NCBI GenBank assembly: GCA_902797395.1 | Contig: CADBSO010000030.1 | Location: 1-32,045, forward strand | Source: an uncultured Spirochaetales bacterium | Lineage (GTDB): Bacteria > Spirochaetota > Spirochaetia > Sphaerochaetales > Sphaerochaetaceae | Length of the DNA stretch: 32,045 bases | Reading direction: 5' to 3' | In this document: positions 1 through 7,865 of the stretch, one piece after another | Position numbering within the stretch: position 1 is the stretch's first letter | How the letters are laid out: each line of letters opens with the position of its first letter | Position numbers and translations under genes: made by a program | Notes under the pieces: model-generated | What the model was told of the DNA's origin: nothing | Seen by the model: the letters and a program-made list of their open reading frames with translations, nothing else | The model's database searches: none

Positions 1-43
1 AAATGGCTTTGCGACCCAAAGCGCGCATATGCGGCGCATATCC
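1..43 (+). repeat. Tail of dispersed repeat element (copy 1)
   Basis: These 43 bases recur without mismatch at 5628-5670. They contain the near-palindromic segment GCGCATATGCGGCGCATAT. The similarity stops at base 43. The left part of this copy lies outside the window, so its full extent cannot be seen. At the other site the segment forms the right end of a longer intergenic repeat (5436-5670). Confidence 0.85.
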
Positions 44-172
44 GGCGATTGGATATGGCAGAATAAATGTATTCGGACATAGCCAATTTTTTTTGAATGT
101 GCTATCATACTGGGGTTTTATACGTCTGTGCTGTGAAATCCGCAGCGTTGCGTTGGATTAGAGGAGGAAGAG

Positions 173-1627
173 ATGAAAAATCTTAGGCGATGCGCGGCGC
201 TCATTGCGGCTGCTGCGATTTTTGCATTTGTCTTTGCGTCATGTAATCATGGATCGGGCGCCAACGGTGACCCTCAGAAGACAACTTACACTGTGACTGT
301 CACTAACGGAACGGCAACTCCCGCAACTGCGGCTGCAGGCACGAATGTCGCAATCAAGGCGAATGCCCCTGCTGAAGGCAAAGTTTTTGATAAATGGACG
401 ACAACGACTGAGGGTGTTGTTTTTGGAAGCGAGACATTGGCTGAAACGACATTTGAGATGCCGGCGAGAAATGTTGTGATTGCGGCAACGTACAAGGATG
501 TTGAAGCCGTTTCTTTGGCCACTCCGCTTACTCTTGAAGCAATTGAAGCCGGTACGATTACGGTTTCAAATGCATGGCCGACACTCAAGTACACGCTGAA
601 CGGTGGTGAACTTACAGCCTATAGCGAAGCAATTAATGCTGCGGCTGGTGATAAAATCTGCTTCTATGCTGAAAGTTCAGGAAATAGCGGTTCAGATGAC
701 GATGATATGAATATTACCTGCTCGGCAGGTTGCTACGTGTATGGCAATATCATGAGCCTGGTTACGCTTGGAACGGAAGCTACTAGCGCAAGCCAATGGG
801 ATCCGGAGGCAACGGCTCTGACGACGGCATATGCATTCAATAGGCTGTTTGGGTATAGCACTCTAAACAATAACATAAAGAGTCTTGCTTCCAAGAAGCT
901 TTACCTGCCTGCAACAACACTTACAAACCACTGCTATAGGCTTATGTTCGCAAACTGCGCAGCCCTGATGACTGCTCCGGAGCTGCCTGCAACAACACTT
1001 GCAGACCGCTGCTATGAATTTATGTTCCTAAACTGCGCAGCCCTGACGACTGCTCCGGAGCTGCCTGCGGCAACTCTTACGGAGGGCTGTTACCACGGCA
1101 TGTTCGCGAATTGTGAAAGCCTCAACTATATCAAGTGTCTTGCAACTGATGTTTCTGCAGAAGATTGCACTGTATCCTGGGTGAGTGGCGTCGCAGAAAC
1201 CGGCATTTTCGTAAGGGTTAGCGGCGCAAACTGGTCAAATGATGAATTCGGCATTCCGTCCGGCTGGACTGTTCCGGAGCGGGAAACACCTTGGGTCGCC
1301 GCTAAGTTGCCGACAGAAGACAGACCGGATAGTATAGCCATCACAGGTTCATTTGGCGATGTCGTTATGGAGCTCCTTGATACCGGTTGGCATCTAGCGT
1401 ATAATGCGGATGACTTCAAGGCTTATGAATATGATGCATTCACATTCTGCGATTCTTCCAACAATAGCAAGGTGCTTTGCAAGGCTAATGGTACCGTATG
1501 GGAACCAGCGGTCTTCGTATTCGGTGAGCTATGGGTAGATAGTACCTATAAAGGCGACCCTGTCAAGGAGATTGATGAACTCGATCTTTCGGATGCGGAT
1601 ACGTATGCCTGGAGGGTGATGAATTAA
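173..1627 (+). CDS. BspA-like leucine-rich-repeat surface lipoprotein
   Basis: Secreted lipoprotein of 484 residues. The N-terminus is a lipoprotein signal peptide with a lipobox ending at Cys24 (FASC). Residues about 40-108 resemble a divergent InlB B-repeat/Listeria-Bacteroides repeat (TVTVTNGTA, KWTT, ending in IAATYKD). Residues 245-322 are three tandem 26-residue units with the pattern LPATTL..CY..MF.NC..L..APE, encoded by 78-bp direct repeats starting at 905, 983 and 1061. This pattern is typical of BspA-type leucine-rich surface proteins of treponemes. The C-terminal 120 residues are not recognised. The start is supported by a strong ribosome-binding site (GAGGAGGAAGAG) just before the ATG. 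A possible extended -10 (TGCTATCAT, 100-108) lies upstream but has no convincing -35. A surface-exposed adhesin-like role is inferred, not shown. The gene stands alone and ends at a hairpin terminator. Confidence 0.8.
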   Translation: MKNLRRCAALIAAAAIFAFVFASCNHGSGANGDPQKTTYTVTVTNGTATPATAAAGTNVAIKANAPAEGKVFDKWTTTTEGVVFGSETLAETTFEMPARNVVIAATYKDVEAVSLATPLTLEAIEAGTITVSNAWPTLKYTLNGGELTAYSEAINAAAGDKICFYAESSGNSGSDDDDMNITCSAGCYVYGNIMSLVTLGTEATSASQWDPEATALTTAYAFNRLFGYSTLNNNIKSLASKKLYLPATTLTNHCYRLMFANCAALMTAPELPATTLADRCYEFMFLNCAALTTAPELPAATLTEGCYHGMFANCESLNYIKCLATDVSAEDCTVSWVSGVAETGIFVRVSGANWSNDEFGIPSGWTVPERETPWVAAKLPTEDRPDSIAITGSFGDVVMELLDTGWHLAYNADDFKAYEYDAFTFCDSSNNSKVLCKANGTVWEPAVFVFGELWVDSTYKGDPVKEIDELDLSDADTYAWRVMN

Positions 1628-1689
1628 AGTTGCGACAATATTTAGACTGTCGTTATGACGTGGATGTCAAGGGACACGTCTAGAAAAAG

Positions 1690-1725
1690 CCAGTTCTTGT
1701 CTGTATGACGGGGACTGGTTTTTTT
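1690..1725 (+). terminator. Rho-independent terminator of the surface lipoprotein gene
   Basis: CCAGTTC (1690-1696) pairs with GGACTGG (1712-1718) across a 15-base loop and is followed by seven T residues (1719-1725). It lies 62 bases after the stop codon of the upstream gene. Confidence 0.75.
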
Positions 1726-1728
1726 ATT

Positions 1729-1750
1729 GAGGGCGCTTCTAAAAATTTCC
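1729..1750 (+). repeat. Short copy of the GGGCGCTTC dispersed repeat
   Basis: GAGGGCGCTTCTAAAAA matches the head of the longer repeat copy at 5436-5486 and then diverges. It lies immediately after the terminator. It is probably a truncated copy. Confidence 0.5.
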
Positions 1751-1836
1751 TTTATGCTCCAGCTATATTTGAGTTGGATTCGGATTGAGTTGCTTCGCAG
1801 TTCATTTATGTTGGCTTGTGTTGGCTATGATTCATT

Positions 1837-1865
1837 TTGAAAAACCATAACGCATGCTGTATTAT
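1837..1865 (+). promoter_or_regulatory. Predicted sigma-70 promoter, near-leaderless
   Basis: TTGAAA (1837-1842) and TATTAT (1860-1865) are separated by 17 bases. The expected transcription start is only a few bases before the ATG at 1876, so the mRNA would have almost no 5' leader. The TTG of this -35 box could be mistaken for an upstream in-frame start codon. Confidence 0.55.
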
Positions 1866-1875
1866 AAAAACGCAT

Positions 1876-3321
1876 ATGAATGGATTTTCTTTTTTTCGCA
1901 AAGCAGCATCTTCGCTGGCGTTTGTTTTGTGCGTATTTGCGATCAGCTCGTGTTTTTCCTTGGCTGATTATCTGACTAATAGGTATTTGAGTTCGCATGA
2001 TGTGTCGGGGTATGATCTCTCAGGCGCGGATAAGGATTTGGAATCCGATTCCAGACCTGACTTGGATGTCTGCTTCAATTTCGACTTCGATTCCGATTCC
2101 GATTCGGGCGAGATCGCTGATCTCAGAAAGAAGGCATGGATTGATTATGTGTCAGCCGGGAGAAAGGACAAAACGCGCAGGGATGAGTTTGCGAACAAGT
2201 CCATATCGGCGAACGGCTATGTCATGAACTATGGCTTGCGCGTCAAAGGCGATATAAAAGGCAAAAAGGTTCCTGTTTATATTGCTCTGCACGGCGGCGG
2301 CGCCACATCGTTCAACTCGTTTCAATGGCAGGATATGGCCGATTATTATTACGATAGTATCGGCGATGGCATATATGTTTATCCGAGAGCGATAGAGGAT
2401 ACCTATGACTGCCATTGGCGTCCTGCTTCGTTTCCGATGTATGATGAATTGATTTCCAATCTTAAGCTGTTTGAGAACAGATTCGACGCCAGCATCGACT
2501 TGAACAGGGTGTATCTCCTGGGGTTTTCCGCAGGAGGGGACGGAGTGTACAGAATATCTCCGGTGATGGCGGATCGGTTTGCGGCGGTGAACATGTCGGC
2601 CGGACACCCCAATGGCGTTGATTTCTCTAATATGCGCAATCTTCCGATATTGCTTCAAGTCGGCCAGAACGATTCGGCATACAATCGGAATAAGGTTGTT
2701 GCGCAATATGATTTGAAGCTTCGCGAGCTTGCGCAAAAGTATGGCGGCGGGTATGTTCATGAGGCTTACATACACAAGGGCATGCCGCATAATTTCAATG
2801 ACAGCAGCGCGGGCGGTGATGCGGTTGAAACCGTGATAGCGGATCCTGTGGCATGGCTTGAAAGCGATTACGCGAGATGTGAATACAAGAAAGTTGATTC
2901 GAGTGCTGGGGCTTGGGTTGCAAAGTATGAGAGGAACCCTCTTCCGGAGAAAATAGTCTGGAATTTGAAGAAAAATGATTCCAGATTCACATCGAGATCG
3001 GTGCAGAGCTTCTATTGGCTTTGCGCGGACAACTCGGTTGTTGGCGGCACGATAGTAGCCAGCTATTCCAAAGCATCCAATTCTGTTGTCGTGGAGAGCA
3101 ATACCGTTCAAGGCGATGTGAGCATACTGTTGAACGACAGGATGATGGATTTCTCAAAGCCCATCACCATAATGACGGAGAAGGGAACTTTTGAGGTGGA
3201 ACCCTATATCGATCTTGAGGTTTTGGCCGAGACAACAGCCGAGAGGGGTGATCCGGACTACCAGTTCCTTATGAGAGTAAGCCTTGCCGAGCTTGAGGCT
3301 GGCGCGGCTTCCGGCGCTTGA
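1876..3321 (+). CDS. Esterase-like alpha/beta-hydrolase lipoprotein
   Basis: Predicted lipoprotein of 481 residues. I chose the ATG at 1876 over an in-frame TTG at 1837 because it gives a clean signal peptide (MNGFSFFRKAASS, hydrophobic core, lipobox ISSC with Cys26) and because the TTG lies in the -35 box. An acidic Asp/Ser-rich linker follows (FDFDSDSDSGE). The middle is an alpha/beta hydrolase of the polyhydroxybutyrate-depolymerase/feruloyl-esterase (LpqC-like) type: an oxyanion-loop motif ALHGGGA, the nucleophile elbow GFSAGGDG with Ser218, an acid candidate in VGQNDSAYN, and a histidine in GMPHNF. The C-terminal 120 residues form an unrecognised, probably beta-rich domain. It probably cleaves an ester on a polysaccharide or lipid at the cell surface; the substrate is unknown. 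No Shine-Dalgarno sequence precedes the ATG. Confidence 0.75.
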   Translation: MNGFSFFRKAASSLAFVLCVFAISSCFSLADYLTNRYLSSHDVSGYDLSGADKDLESDSRPDLDVCFNFDFDSDSDSGEIADLRKKAWIDYVSAGRKDKTRRDEFANKSISANGYVMNYGLRVKGDIKGKKVPVYIALHGGGATSFNSFQWQDMADYYYDSIGDGIYVYPRAIEDTYDCHWRPASFPMYDELISNLKLFENRFDASIDLNRVYLLGFSAGGDGVYRISPVMADRFAAVNMSAGHPNGVDFSNMRNLPILLQVGQNDSAYNRNKVVAQYDLKLRELAQKYGGGYVHEAYIHKGMPHNFNDSSAGGDAVETVIADPVAWLESDYARCEYKKVDSSAGAWVAKYERNPLPEKIVWNLKKNDSRFTSRSVQSFYWLCADNSVVGGTIVASYSKASNSVVVESNTVQGDVSILLNDRMMDFSKPITIMTEKGTFEVEPYIDLEVLAETTAERGDPDYQFLMRVSLAELEAGAASGA

Positions 3322-3463
3322 GTTGCATGGGAGGTTTTTTAAAACTCATTTAAGATGATGCGAAGCCTATTTTGAATCAGGGCATGAATTTGATTGATTT
3401 TTCGAAAAACGTTTTTTCTTGAGATGAAAAAATACTGATGCATACAGCATTGCATGGCAATCG

Positions 3464-3492
3464 TTGAATAATTGCTGTGCGCAGCATATAAT
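3464..3492 (+). promoter_or_regulatory. Predicted promoter of the restriction-modification pair, leaderless
   Basis: TTGAAT (3464-3469), a 17-base spacer and a consensus TATAAT (3487-3492). The ATG at 3499 begins six bases after the -10 box, so transcription would start at or next to the start codon. No ribosome-binding site is visible. The bases 3322-3463 hold nothing else that I recognise. Confidence 0.65.
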
Positions 3493-3498
3493 TTCCGC

Positions 3499-4674
3499 AT
3501 GGAAAGGCAGGCTATTTCTTTAAGTGAATCAACTCACTTGAATTTTGATGATAAGATTAATTTTGGAAGCTTTTATACCCCATTGAAATATGTGCATATG
3601 GCTGGGGAATGGATGGTACGGCATGGAATTGGCAGTGAATATGTTATTTTCGATCCGAGTTGCGGATATGGATCGTTTTTCAGGTTGAGAATCCTTTTTT
3701 TTAAAAACAGGTTTGTTGGAAATGACATAGATAGCAAGGCTTGTTTCAAGGCCAAAGGTTTTTTCCCTAGATGCGAGATGCATAATAATAATATTTTCAT
3801 GAGGCATTCGCGGAAAGATTATTCCATATCGGACGATGAAAAGTTGATAATAGTCGGCAATCCTCCTTATAACGATACAACTTCTCAAATCAGGCAGGAG
3901 CTGAAGTCGAAATCGAAGATCGACATGAGTGATGATGTTCGAAGCAATGATCTTGGCGTGGCTTCTTTGCTTTGCTACAACTGGATGAGGGCGGATTATG
4001 TGTTGGTTCTTCATCCGCTTTCATATCTTATAAAGCGCACGAATTTTGGCAGGGCAAGGAATTTCTTTTCGAATTACAAGATGGTAGAGCATATTGTTTT
4101 TTCGAGCCAGGAATTTGCAGGCACAAGCAAATCCATGGGCTTTCCGATTGTTTTGGCTATGTATGAAAGGCATGAAGGCGGTGGTATGCAATATGACGAT
4201 GTATTTTGCATGCGTTTCAATACAGTTGAGGGCAAATGTTTTGCATTGAACGAAAGAAGATACATTTCAGAATATATTAGCAAATATCCAGGAAAATTCA
4301 GATTTGATCCTGAGATTCTGTTTTATACCATGCGTGATGTTAATGCGTTAAAGCGTTCGAGGACATTCATCTCAAGTCGTGAAGCGAATGCGGTCGATGT
4401 TGATCCGTCAAAAATCGTATTTTACTGCTATGCGGATTGCTTTAAGAGGTTCGCAAGTGCGCCGTATTATATGGGAAATTTTGATATCCCTTTGATTGTT
4501 GAGGATATTAATAGGTATGCAAGTGACATAATAGCGGTTTCAAAATATATGAATAAGGACATTTTTGCAAGATTCGGAGATGTAGCCAAGGCGTCTGATG
4601 CGCAAATTGAAAATGTCCGCAGATGCGTGGCGAGAGCGATTGACTATAAAGGAGAAGTGGAAAATGGGAAATGA
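3499..4674 (+). CDS. N6-adenine DNA methyltransferase of a type II restriction-modification system
   Basis: Predicted modification methyltransferase, 391 residues. Motif X/I features are FGSFYTP near the N-terminus and DPSCGYGSFF (S-adenosylmethionine binding). Motif IV is NPPY, which identifies an amino-methyltransferase acting on adenine. The order (SAM-binding motif, then NPPY, then a long C-terminal target-recognition part) is the gamma arrangement. It would protect host DNA from the enzyme encoded by the next gene, whose start overlaps its end (ATG at 4664, stop at 4672-4674). The recognition site cannot be read from the sequence. If the partner is a PabI homologue, GTAC is the prediction. 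The ATG at 3499 was chosen because an upstream in-frame TTG (3472) lies between the promoter elements. Confidence 0.85.
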   Translation: MERQAISLSESTHLNFDDKINFGSFYTPLKYVHMAGEWMVRHGIGSEYVIFDPSCGYGSFFRLRILFFKNRFVGNDIDSKACFKAKGFFPRCEMHNNNIFMRHSRKDYSISDDEKLIIVGNPPYNDTTSQIRQELKSKSKIDMSDDVRSNDLGVASLLCYNWMRADYVLVLHPLSYLIKRTNFGRARNFFSNYKMVEHIVFSSQEFAGTSKSMGFPIVLAMYERHEGGGMQYDDVFCMRFNTVEGKCFALNERRYISEYISKYPGKFRFDPEILFYTMRDVNALKRSRTFISSREANAVDVDPSKIVFYCYADCFKRFASAPYYMGNFDIPLIVEDINRYASDIIAVSKYMNKDIFARFGDVAKASDAQIENVRRCVARAIDYKGEVENGK

Positions 4675-5431
4675 GAATGCCAGGTTTTGCAAAGACAACA
4701 ACAGGATATTTGTCAGGTTGCCGCTGACTCAGGCCACAGGCAAAATCAGAATCAAGGAAAGGAATTCGTTTTCTGAGTATGGCGTTCCTGTTGCAACACG
4801 AAGAATCCCGCTTTCCTTGAGGCATTATGTGGAATGGATGATAGGCTATGATATTCCTCTTAAGGTTTTTAATGAGGACAAGTCAAGAACATTGTTGGGC
4901 GATTTTGTTTTTGCAAATTATAAGAACGAGAAGAAAGTTCCGTATGAGCTGGCGGAAATAGCCTATTATTCGCTGCAAATGAATTTGATTGGAGTTGAGG
5001 ATATAAAAAAAGCAGCTGATAGGATCAGATCTGATTCAAGAACATTGGATGCTATGGATGAAATGCAGATTTCAAGAACCAATCCCATGCCGGTGAGATA
5101 CCATGATGTCGATTTCTATCAGATGAAGGTGTCATATCCTTTGGCTGTTCATAAATTTGGAAAGTATGATATATACGCTGAAATAATAAATAGGGAGAAT
5201 CAGAAGGCGGCTGGGGTTCAGCCATTATTATGCGTGTGTTTGCCAATAACATCTATGGAGTTTTCGGAGAATCCATTGGGAAGAGTATTGGCTTCCAAGG
5301 AGTGCGCCAATTGGATTATAGACAAAGATGAGGCGATGCTTTCATTGGAATTGATCAGAATATTCGGAATGTTATCTGAGAAGCACAGGTTTGATATGTT
5401 GGCCATTTTGCATGTTTTGTTTGGGGTTTAG
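4664..5431 (+). CDS. Probable R.PabI-family (DNA glycosylase-type) restriction enzyme
   Basis: A 255-residue protein that overlaps the methyltransferase gene by 11 bases, with its own ribosome-binding site (GGAG at 4651-4654). The position says restriction endonuclease. No PD-(D/E)XK, HNH or GIY-YIG motif is visible. The R.PabI family instead excises adenine from GTAC and, from memory, uses R32, E63, Y68, H211 and D214. Here Glu89 and Tyr94 have the same 5-residue spacing, His241 and Asp244 (HRFD) have the same 3-residue spacing, and Glu89-His241 is 152 residues apart against 148. Arginines near residues 29-33 (KIRIKERN) could supply the remaining residue, although that spacing differs. Assignment is by residue spacing and context, not by alignment. 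A plain hypothetical restriction enzyme is the alternative. Confidence 0.6.
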   Translation: MGNENARFCKDNNRIFVRLPLTQATGKIRIKERNSFSEYGVPVATRRIPLSLRHYVEWMIGYDIPLKVFNEDKSRTLLGDFVFANYKNEKKVPYELAEIAYYSLQMNLIGVEDIKKAADRIRSDSRTLDAMDEMQISRTNPMPVRYHDVDFYQMKVSYPLAVHKFGKYDIYAEIINRENQKAAGVQPLLCVCLPITSMEFSENPLGRVLASKECANWIIDKDEAMLSLELIRIFGMLSEKHRFDMLAILHVLFGV

Positions 5432-5435
5432 ATTG

Positions 5436-5670
5436 AAGGGCGCTTCTAAAAACCTGCTGTCTGGAGAGCGCCTGTGGATTTCAGAGATGGAAAGCCGCCT
5501 GATTTCCCTTTTCAAGAAAAAAGGAAACGCAATACTGTCGTATTTTGCCGCTTTTGTTCGCCATGGTGCGTTTCATGGGTGCTCATCTTTGCCGGAGCTT
5601 GCAAAACTTTAGGCTTCGTGCCTATCCAAATGGCTTTGCGACCCAAAGCGCGCATATGCGGCGCATATCC
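5436..5670 (+). repeat. Dispersed intergenic repeat element, longest copy
   Basis: The head (5436-5486) begins AAGGGCGCTTCTAAAAACC and ends near CTGTGGATTTCAGAG. It contains the inverted pair GGCGCT/AGCGCC. The same 51-base block occurs inverted at 19370-19420 and, more diverged, at 19723-19773. The tail (5628-5670) is identical to bases 1-43. Short open frames across this element read through the repeat and are probably not genes. The rest of the gap (5671-5778) holds nothing recognisable. Confidence 0.7.
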
Positions 5671-5778
5671 AAACTTTAATAGGCAAATAGTCATTTCAAG
5701 AGAGGGGTGTTTATGGAAAAAACGACATGAACAACCCCCCCCTGAATAGCCGTATTTTGAATCAGGATGTTCCTTGAA

Positions 5779-5809
5779 AAAAAACCGCCCCGAAAAAGGG
5801 CGGTTTTTT
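5779..5809. terminator. Bidirectional Rho-independent terminator
   Basis: AAAAAACCGCCC (5779-5790) pairs with GGGCGGTTTTTT (5798-5809) around a short A-rich loop. The U-tract works in both directions. It lies between the convergent restriction gene and the aminotransferase gene, about 50 bases after the aminotransferase stop codon, which it most likely terminates. Confidence 0.9.
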
Positions 5810-5858
5810 CATATTTTTCATATCAAGACTCTATGCCTTTAAACGCATTATCCGAGCG

Positions 5859-6875
5859 TCATGCCTTGCAGATTTCCACAACCCAGCCTTCCGGAGCTTT
5901 GACGGTTCCCTTCTGCATGCCGGTGAGCGTGTTGTAGAGCTTTCTTGTGACAGGACCCATTTCGTTGTCGCTAGTGTCGAATGTGATTTCCTTTCCGTGG
6001 TCGGTGACCATTCTGACAGGCGATATGACCGCTGCGGTTCCGCAGAGGAAGCATTCCTTGAAATTCGATATCTCCTTGATTTCGACAGGCCTCTCTTCGA
6101 CTTCGATTCCCAGCTCTTCGCGGGCGATCTGTATTATGGAGCGCTTTGTGATGGAGGGCAGGATGGAATCCGACTTGGGAGTTACGACCTTTCCATCATT
6201 GGTTACGAACATGACATTCGTTCCGCCGGTTTCCTCGACGTATTTCCTTGAAGCCGGATCAAGATACAGGTTCTCATTGAATCCCGCCTTTTTGGCTTCC
6301 ATGGTGGGGTAGAGGCTCATTGCATAGTTGAGTCCGGCCTTGATGTTGCCCGTTCCATGCGGTGCGGCTCTGTCATAGTCCGACACGCAGAGCGAAAGGG
6401 CTTTTTTGAAGTAGGATCCCACGGGGAGGGTGAAGATTCTGAATTCGAATTCGTTGGCTGAGACAACATTGATGATCGGGTCCTTTCCGTACATGAACGG
6501 GCGGACATACAAAGCGCCGCCGCTGCTGTATTCGGGAACGAAGTCCTTGTTTGCCTTGACGACATCCTTGACGGCCTGAACGAATTTGTCTTTCGGAAAT
6601 TCCGGCATGTTCATTCTCTTGCATGATGACACCATGCGCTCCGCATTGAGGTCGGGTCTGAAGCAGACGATCCTGCCATCTGCGGTTTCGTACGCCTTGA
6701 GGCCCTCGAAGCATGTTTGCGCATATTGCAGGACGCAAGCGCACTCGTTCATTCTGATGTACGGGTCATCAGTCATTCTGCCCTCATCCCATTTGCCGTT
6801 CTTGTATTCGGCGACATAGCGCATATCCGTTTGCGTGTAATTGAAGCTCAAATTCTTGCTGTCTACTTTCTTCAT
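5859..6875 (-). CDS. ilvE: Branched-chain amino acid aminotransferase
   Basis: PLP-dependent fold-type IV aminotransferase (338 residues) that interconverts leucine, isoleucine and valine with their 2-oxo acids using 2-oxoglutarate/glutamate. The family block AAPHGTGNIKAGLNY carries the Schiff-base lysine, Lys179. Further family features are CFEGLKAY near residue 60, RPFMYG, VEETGGTNVMFV and the C-terminal FLCGTAAVISPV. Length and motifs match the larger BCAT type of bacteria and eukaryotes rather than E. coli IlvE. The ATG at 6875 was chosen because AGGAG lies nine bases upstream; an earlier in-frame Met adds 35 non-family residues. The gene is monocistronic by appearance, with a terminator at 5779-5809. 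Confidence 0.93.
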   Translation of the reverse strand: MKKVDSKNLSFNYTQTDMRYVAEYKNGKWDEGRMTDDPYIRMNECACVLQYAQTCFEGLKAYETADGRIVCFRPDLNAERMVSSCKRMNMPEFPKDKFVQAVKDVVKANKDFVPEYSSGGALYVRPFMYGKDPIINVVSANEFEFRIFTLPVGSYFKKALSLCVSDYDRAAPHGTGNIKAGLNYAMSLYPTMEAKKAGFNENLYLDPASRKYVEETGGTNVMFVTNDGKVVTPKSDSILPSITKRSIIQIAREELGIEVEERPVEIKEISNFKECFLCGTAAVISPVRMVTDHGKEITFDTSDNEMGPVTRKLYNTLTGMQKGTVKAPEGWVVEICKA

Positions 6876-7067
6876 ATGATAAATCTCCTGTACGGCAAAG
6901 GCGATTCGAACTTTGCCTGTATGATGCTTTTTTGCGGGCTTCCAATGTTTTTCTTGCTTGAAAAGCCCTTTGAAAATCATAGTTCAAAATGTCTTATTTT
7001 GCAATGGCCGATTCGAGGGATGCTTTCAAGAGCCTCATATCCGAATATCAATTCTCTTGAGGTTTTT

Positions 7068-7865
7068 TCAAAACTCCTCTTGCATATCACAGCTCTCGTC
7101 GGCTTGCGCATCGATTTGAGCCTCTTCCTGCTCAATGGTAGTGAATTTGAATGATATCGGTTTCTTTAGCAGAAGGAAGTCGAGCAGTCTGAAGCTTGTT
7201 GTGAGCAGTCCGTCCTCATTCTCTGACAAGCCTTCGTATGATTTGAATCCGCTGCCGCAGGCGAAAGCAATGCTTATGACGGATGACTTGAGATCCGCCG
7301 CCGCTTTTTCGCCGAATACGAAATCTATCATTTCCAGATATTCGTCTTCGCTCATGTCGCGGTTGTAGTCGGCAAGATACGTTTCCACTTTTTCGTTTCC
7401 CAGCGCGGGAAAGATTTCCTCGAGATTCCCGTAGTTGTCTATGTTTATGTGAAAGTCGTATGTTTTTTCGGTCTTGGAATTGTTTTCGCTTATTGTGATT
7501 ATGTTTTTTAGCTTTTCATCGCCTGCCATGTCGTCAAGCCTGTTCGTATCGAAGGAGAAGAAGCCGTATTTCTCTTTTTCCATGTCAATTTCGTTGTCCA
7601 GAACGGATTCGAGGCTTTCCTTGAATTCGCTTACTGATGGGAGAAAGTCGTTGTTGGTCACGGCTTCGATTTTTCCGCCGCCTACTTCCGCTGTGATGCT
7701 GGAAACGCATGAGGTGGGGAGCATTGCGGATGCTGCGGCCAGCGCGATCGCTGCAAGAGGCGCGGCTTTGGATTTGATTCTTGGAAGAGGTTTTAAAATA
7801 GGATTCGAATCGTTTTGAAACGGGTTTTGAAGGAATCTCGAAAAGAATTCTGAAATGTAATGCAT
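7068..7865 (-). CDS. Hypothetical lipoprotein coupled to lptG
   Basis: A 265-residue protein I do not recognise. An N-terminal stretch of about 30 polar and aromatic residues precedes a hydrophobic Ala-rich segment (APLAAIALAAASAML) and a possible relaxed lipobox, PTSC, as used by spirochaetes. The rest is acidic and probably periplasmic. It ends in a Glu/Gln/Asp-rich tail. The start codon overlaps the lptG stop codon by one base (TGATG), so it is translated from the lptF-lptG message. The context suggests a periplasmic role linked to lipid or envelope transport, but nothing in the sequence proves it. Confidence 0.65.
   Translation of the reverse strand: MHYISEFFSRFLQNPFQNDSNPILKPLPRIKSKAAPLAAIALAAASAMLPTSCVSSITAEVGGGKIEAVTNNDFLPSVSEFKESLESVLDNEIDMEKEKYGFFSFDTNRLDDMAGDEKLKNIITISENNSKTEKTYDFHINIDNYGNLEEIFPALGNEKVETYLADYNRDMSEDEYLEMIDFVFGEKAAADLKSSVISIAFACGSGFKSYEGLSENEDGLLTTSFRLLDFLLLKKPISFKFTTIEQEEAQIDAQADESCDMQEEF

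Noticed and set aside
1837..1839. TTG as start codon of the hydrolase gene
   Set aside because: It forms the -35 box of a well-spaced promoter, and the ATG at 1876 gives a proper lipoprotein signal peptide.
2152..3111. 319-residue minus-strand open frame
   Set aside because: It lies wholly antisense to the hydrolase gene, has no start signal and has no recognisable family pattern.
5391..5749. Two short plus-strand open frames after the restriction gene
   Set aside because: They read through the dispersed repeat element; no ribosome-binding site; similar sequence recurs in other frames and orientations.
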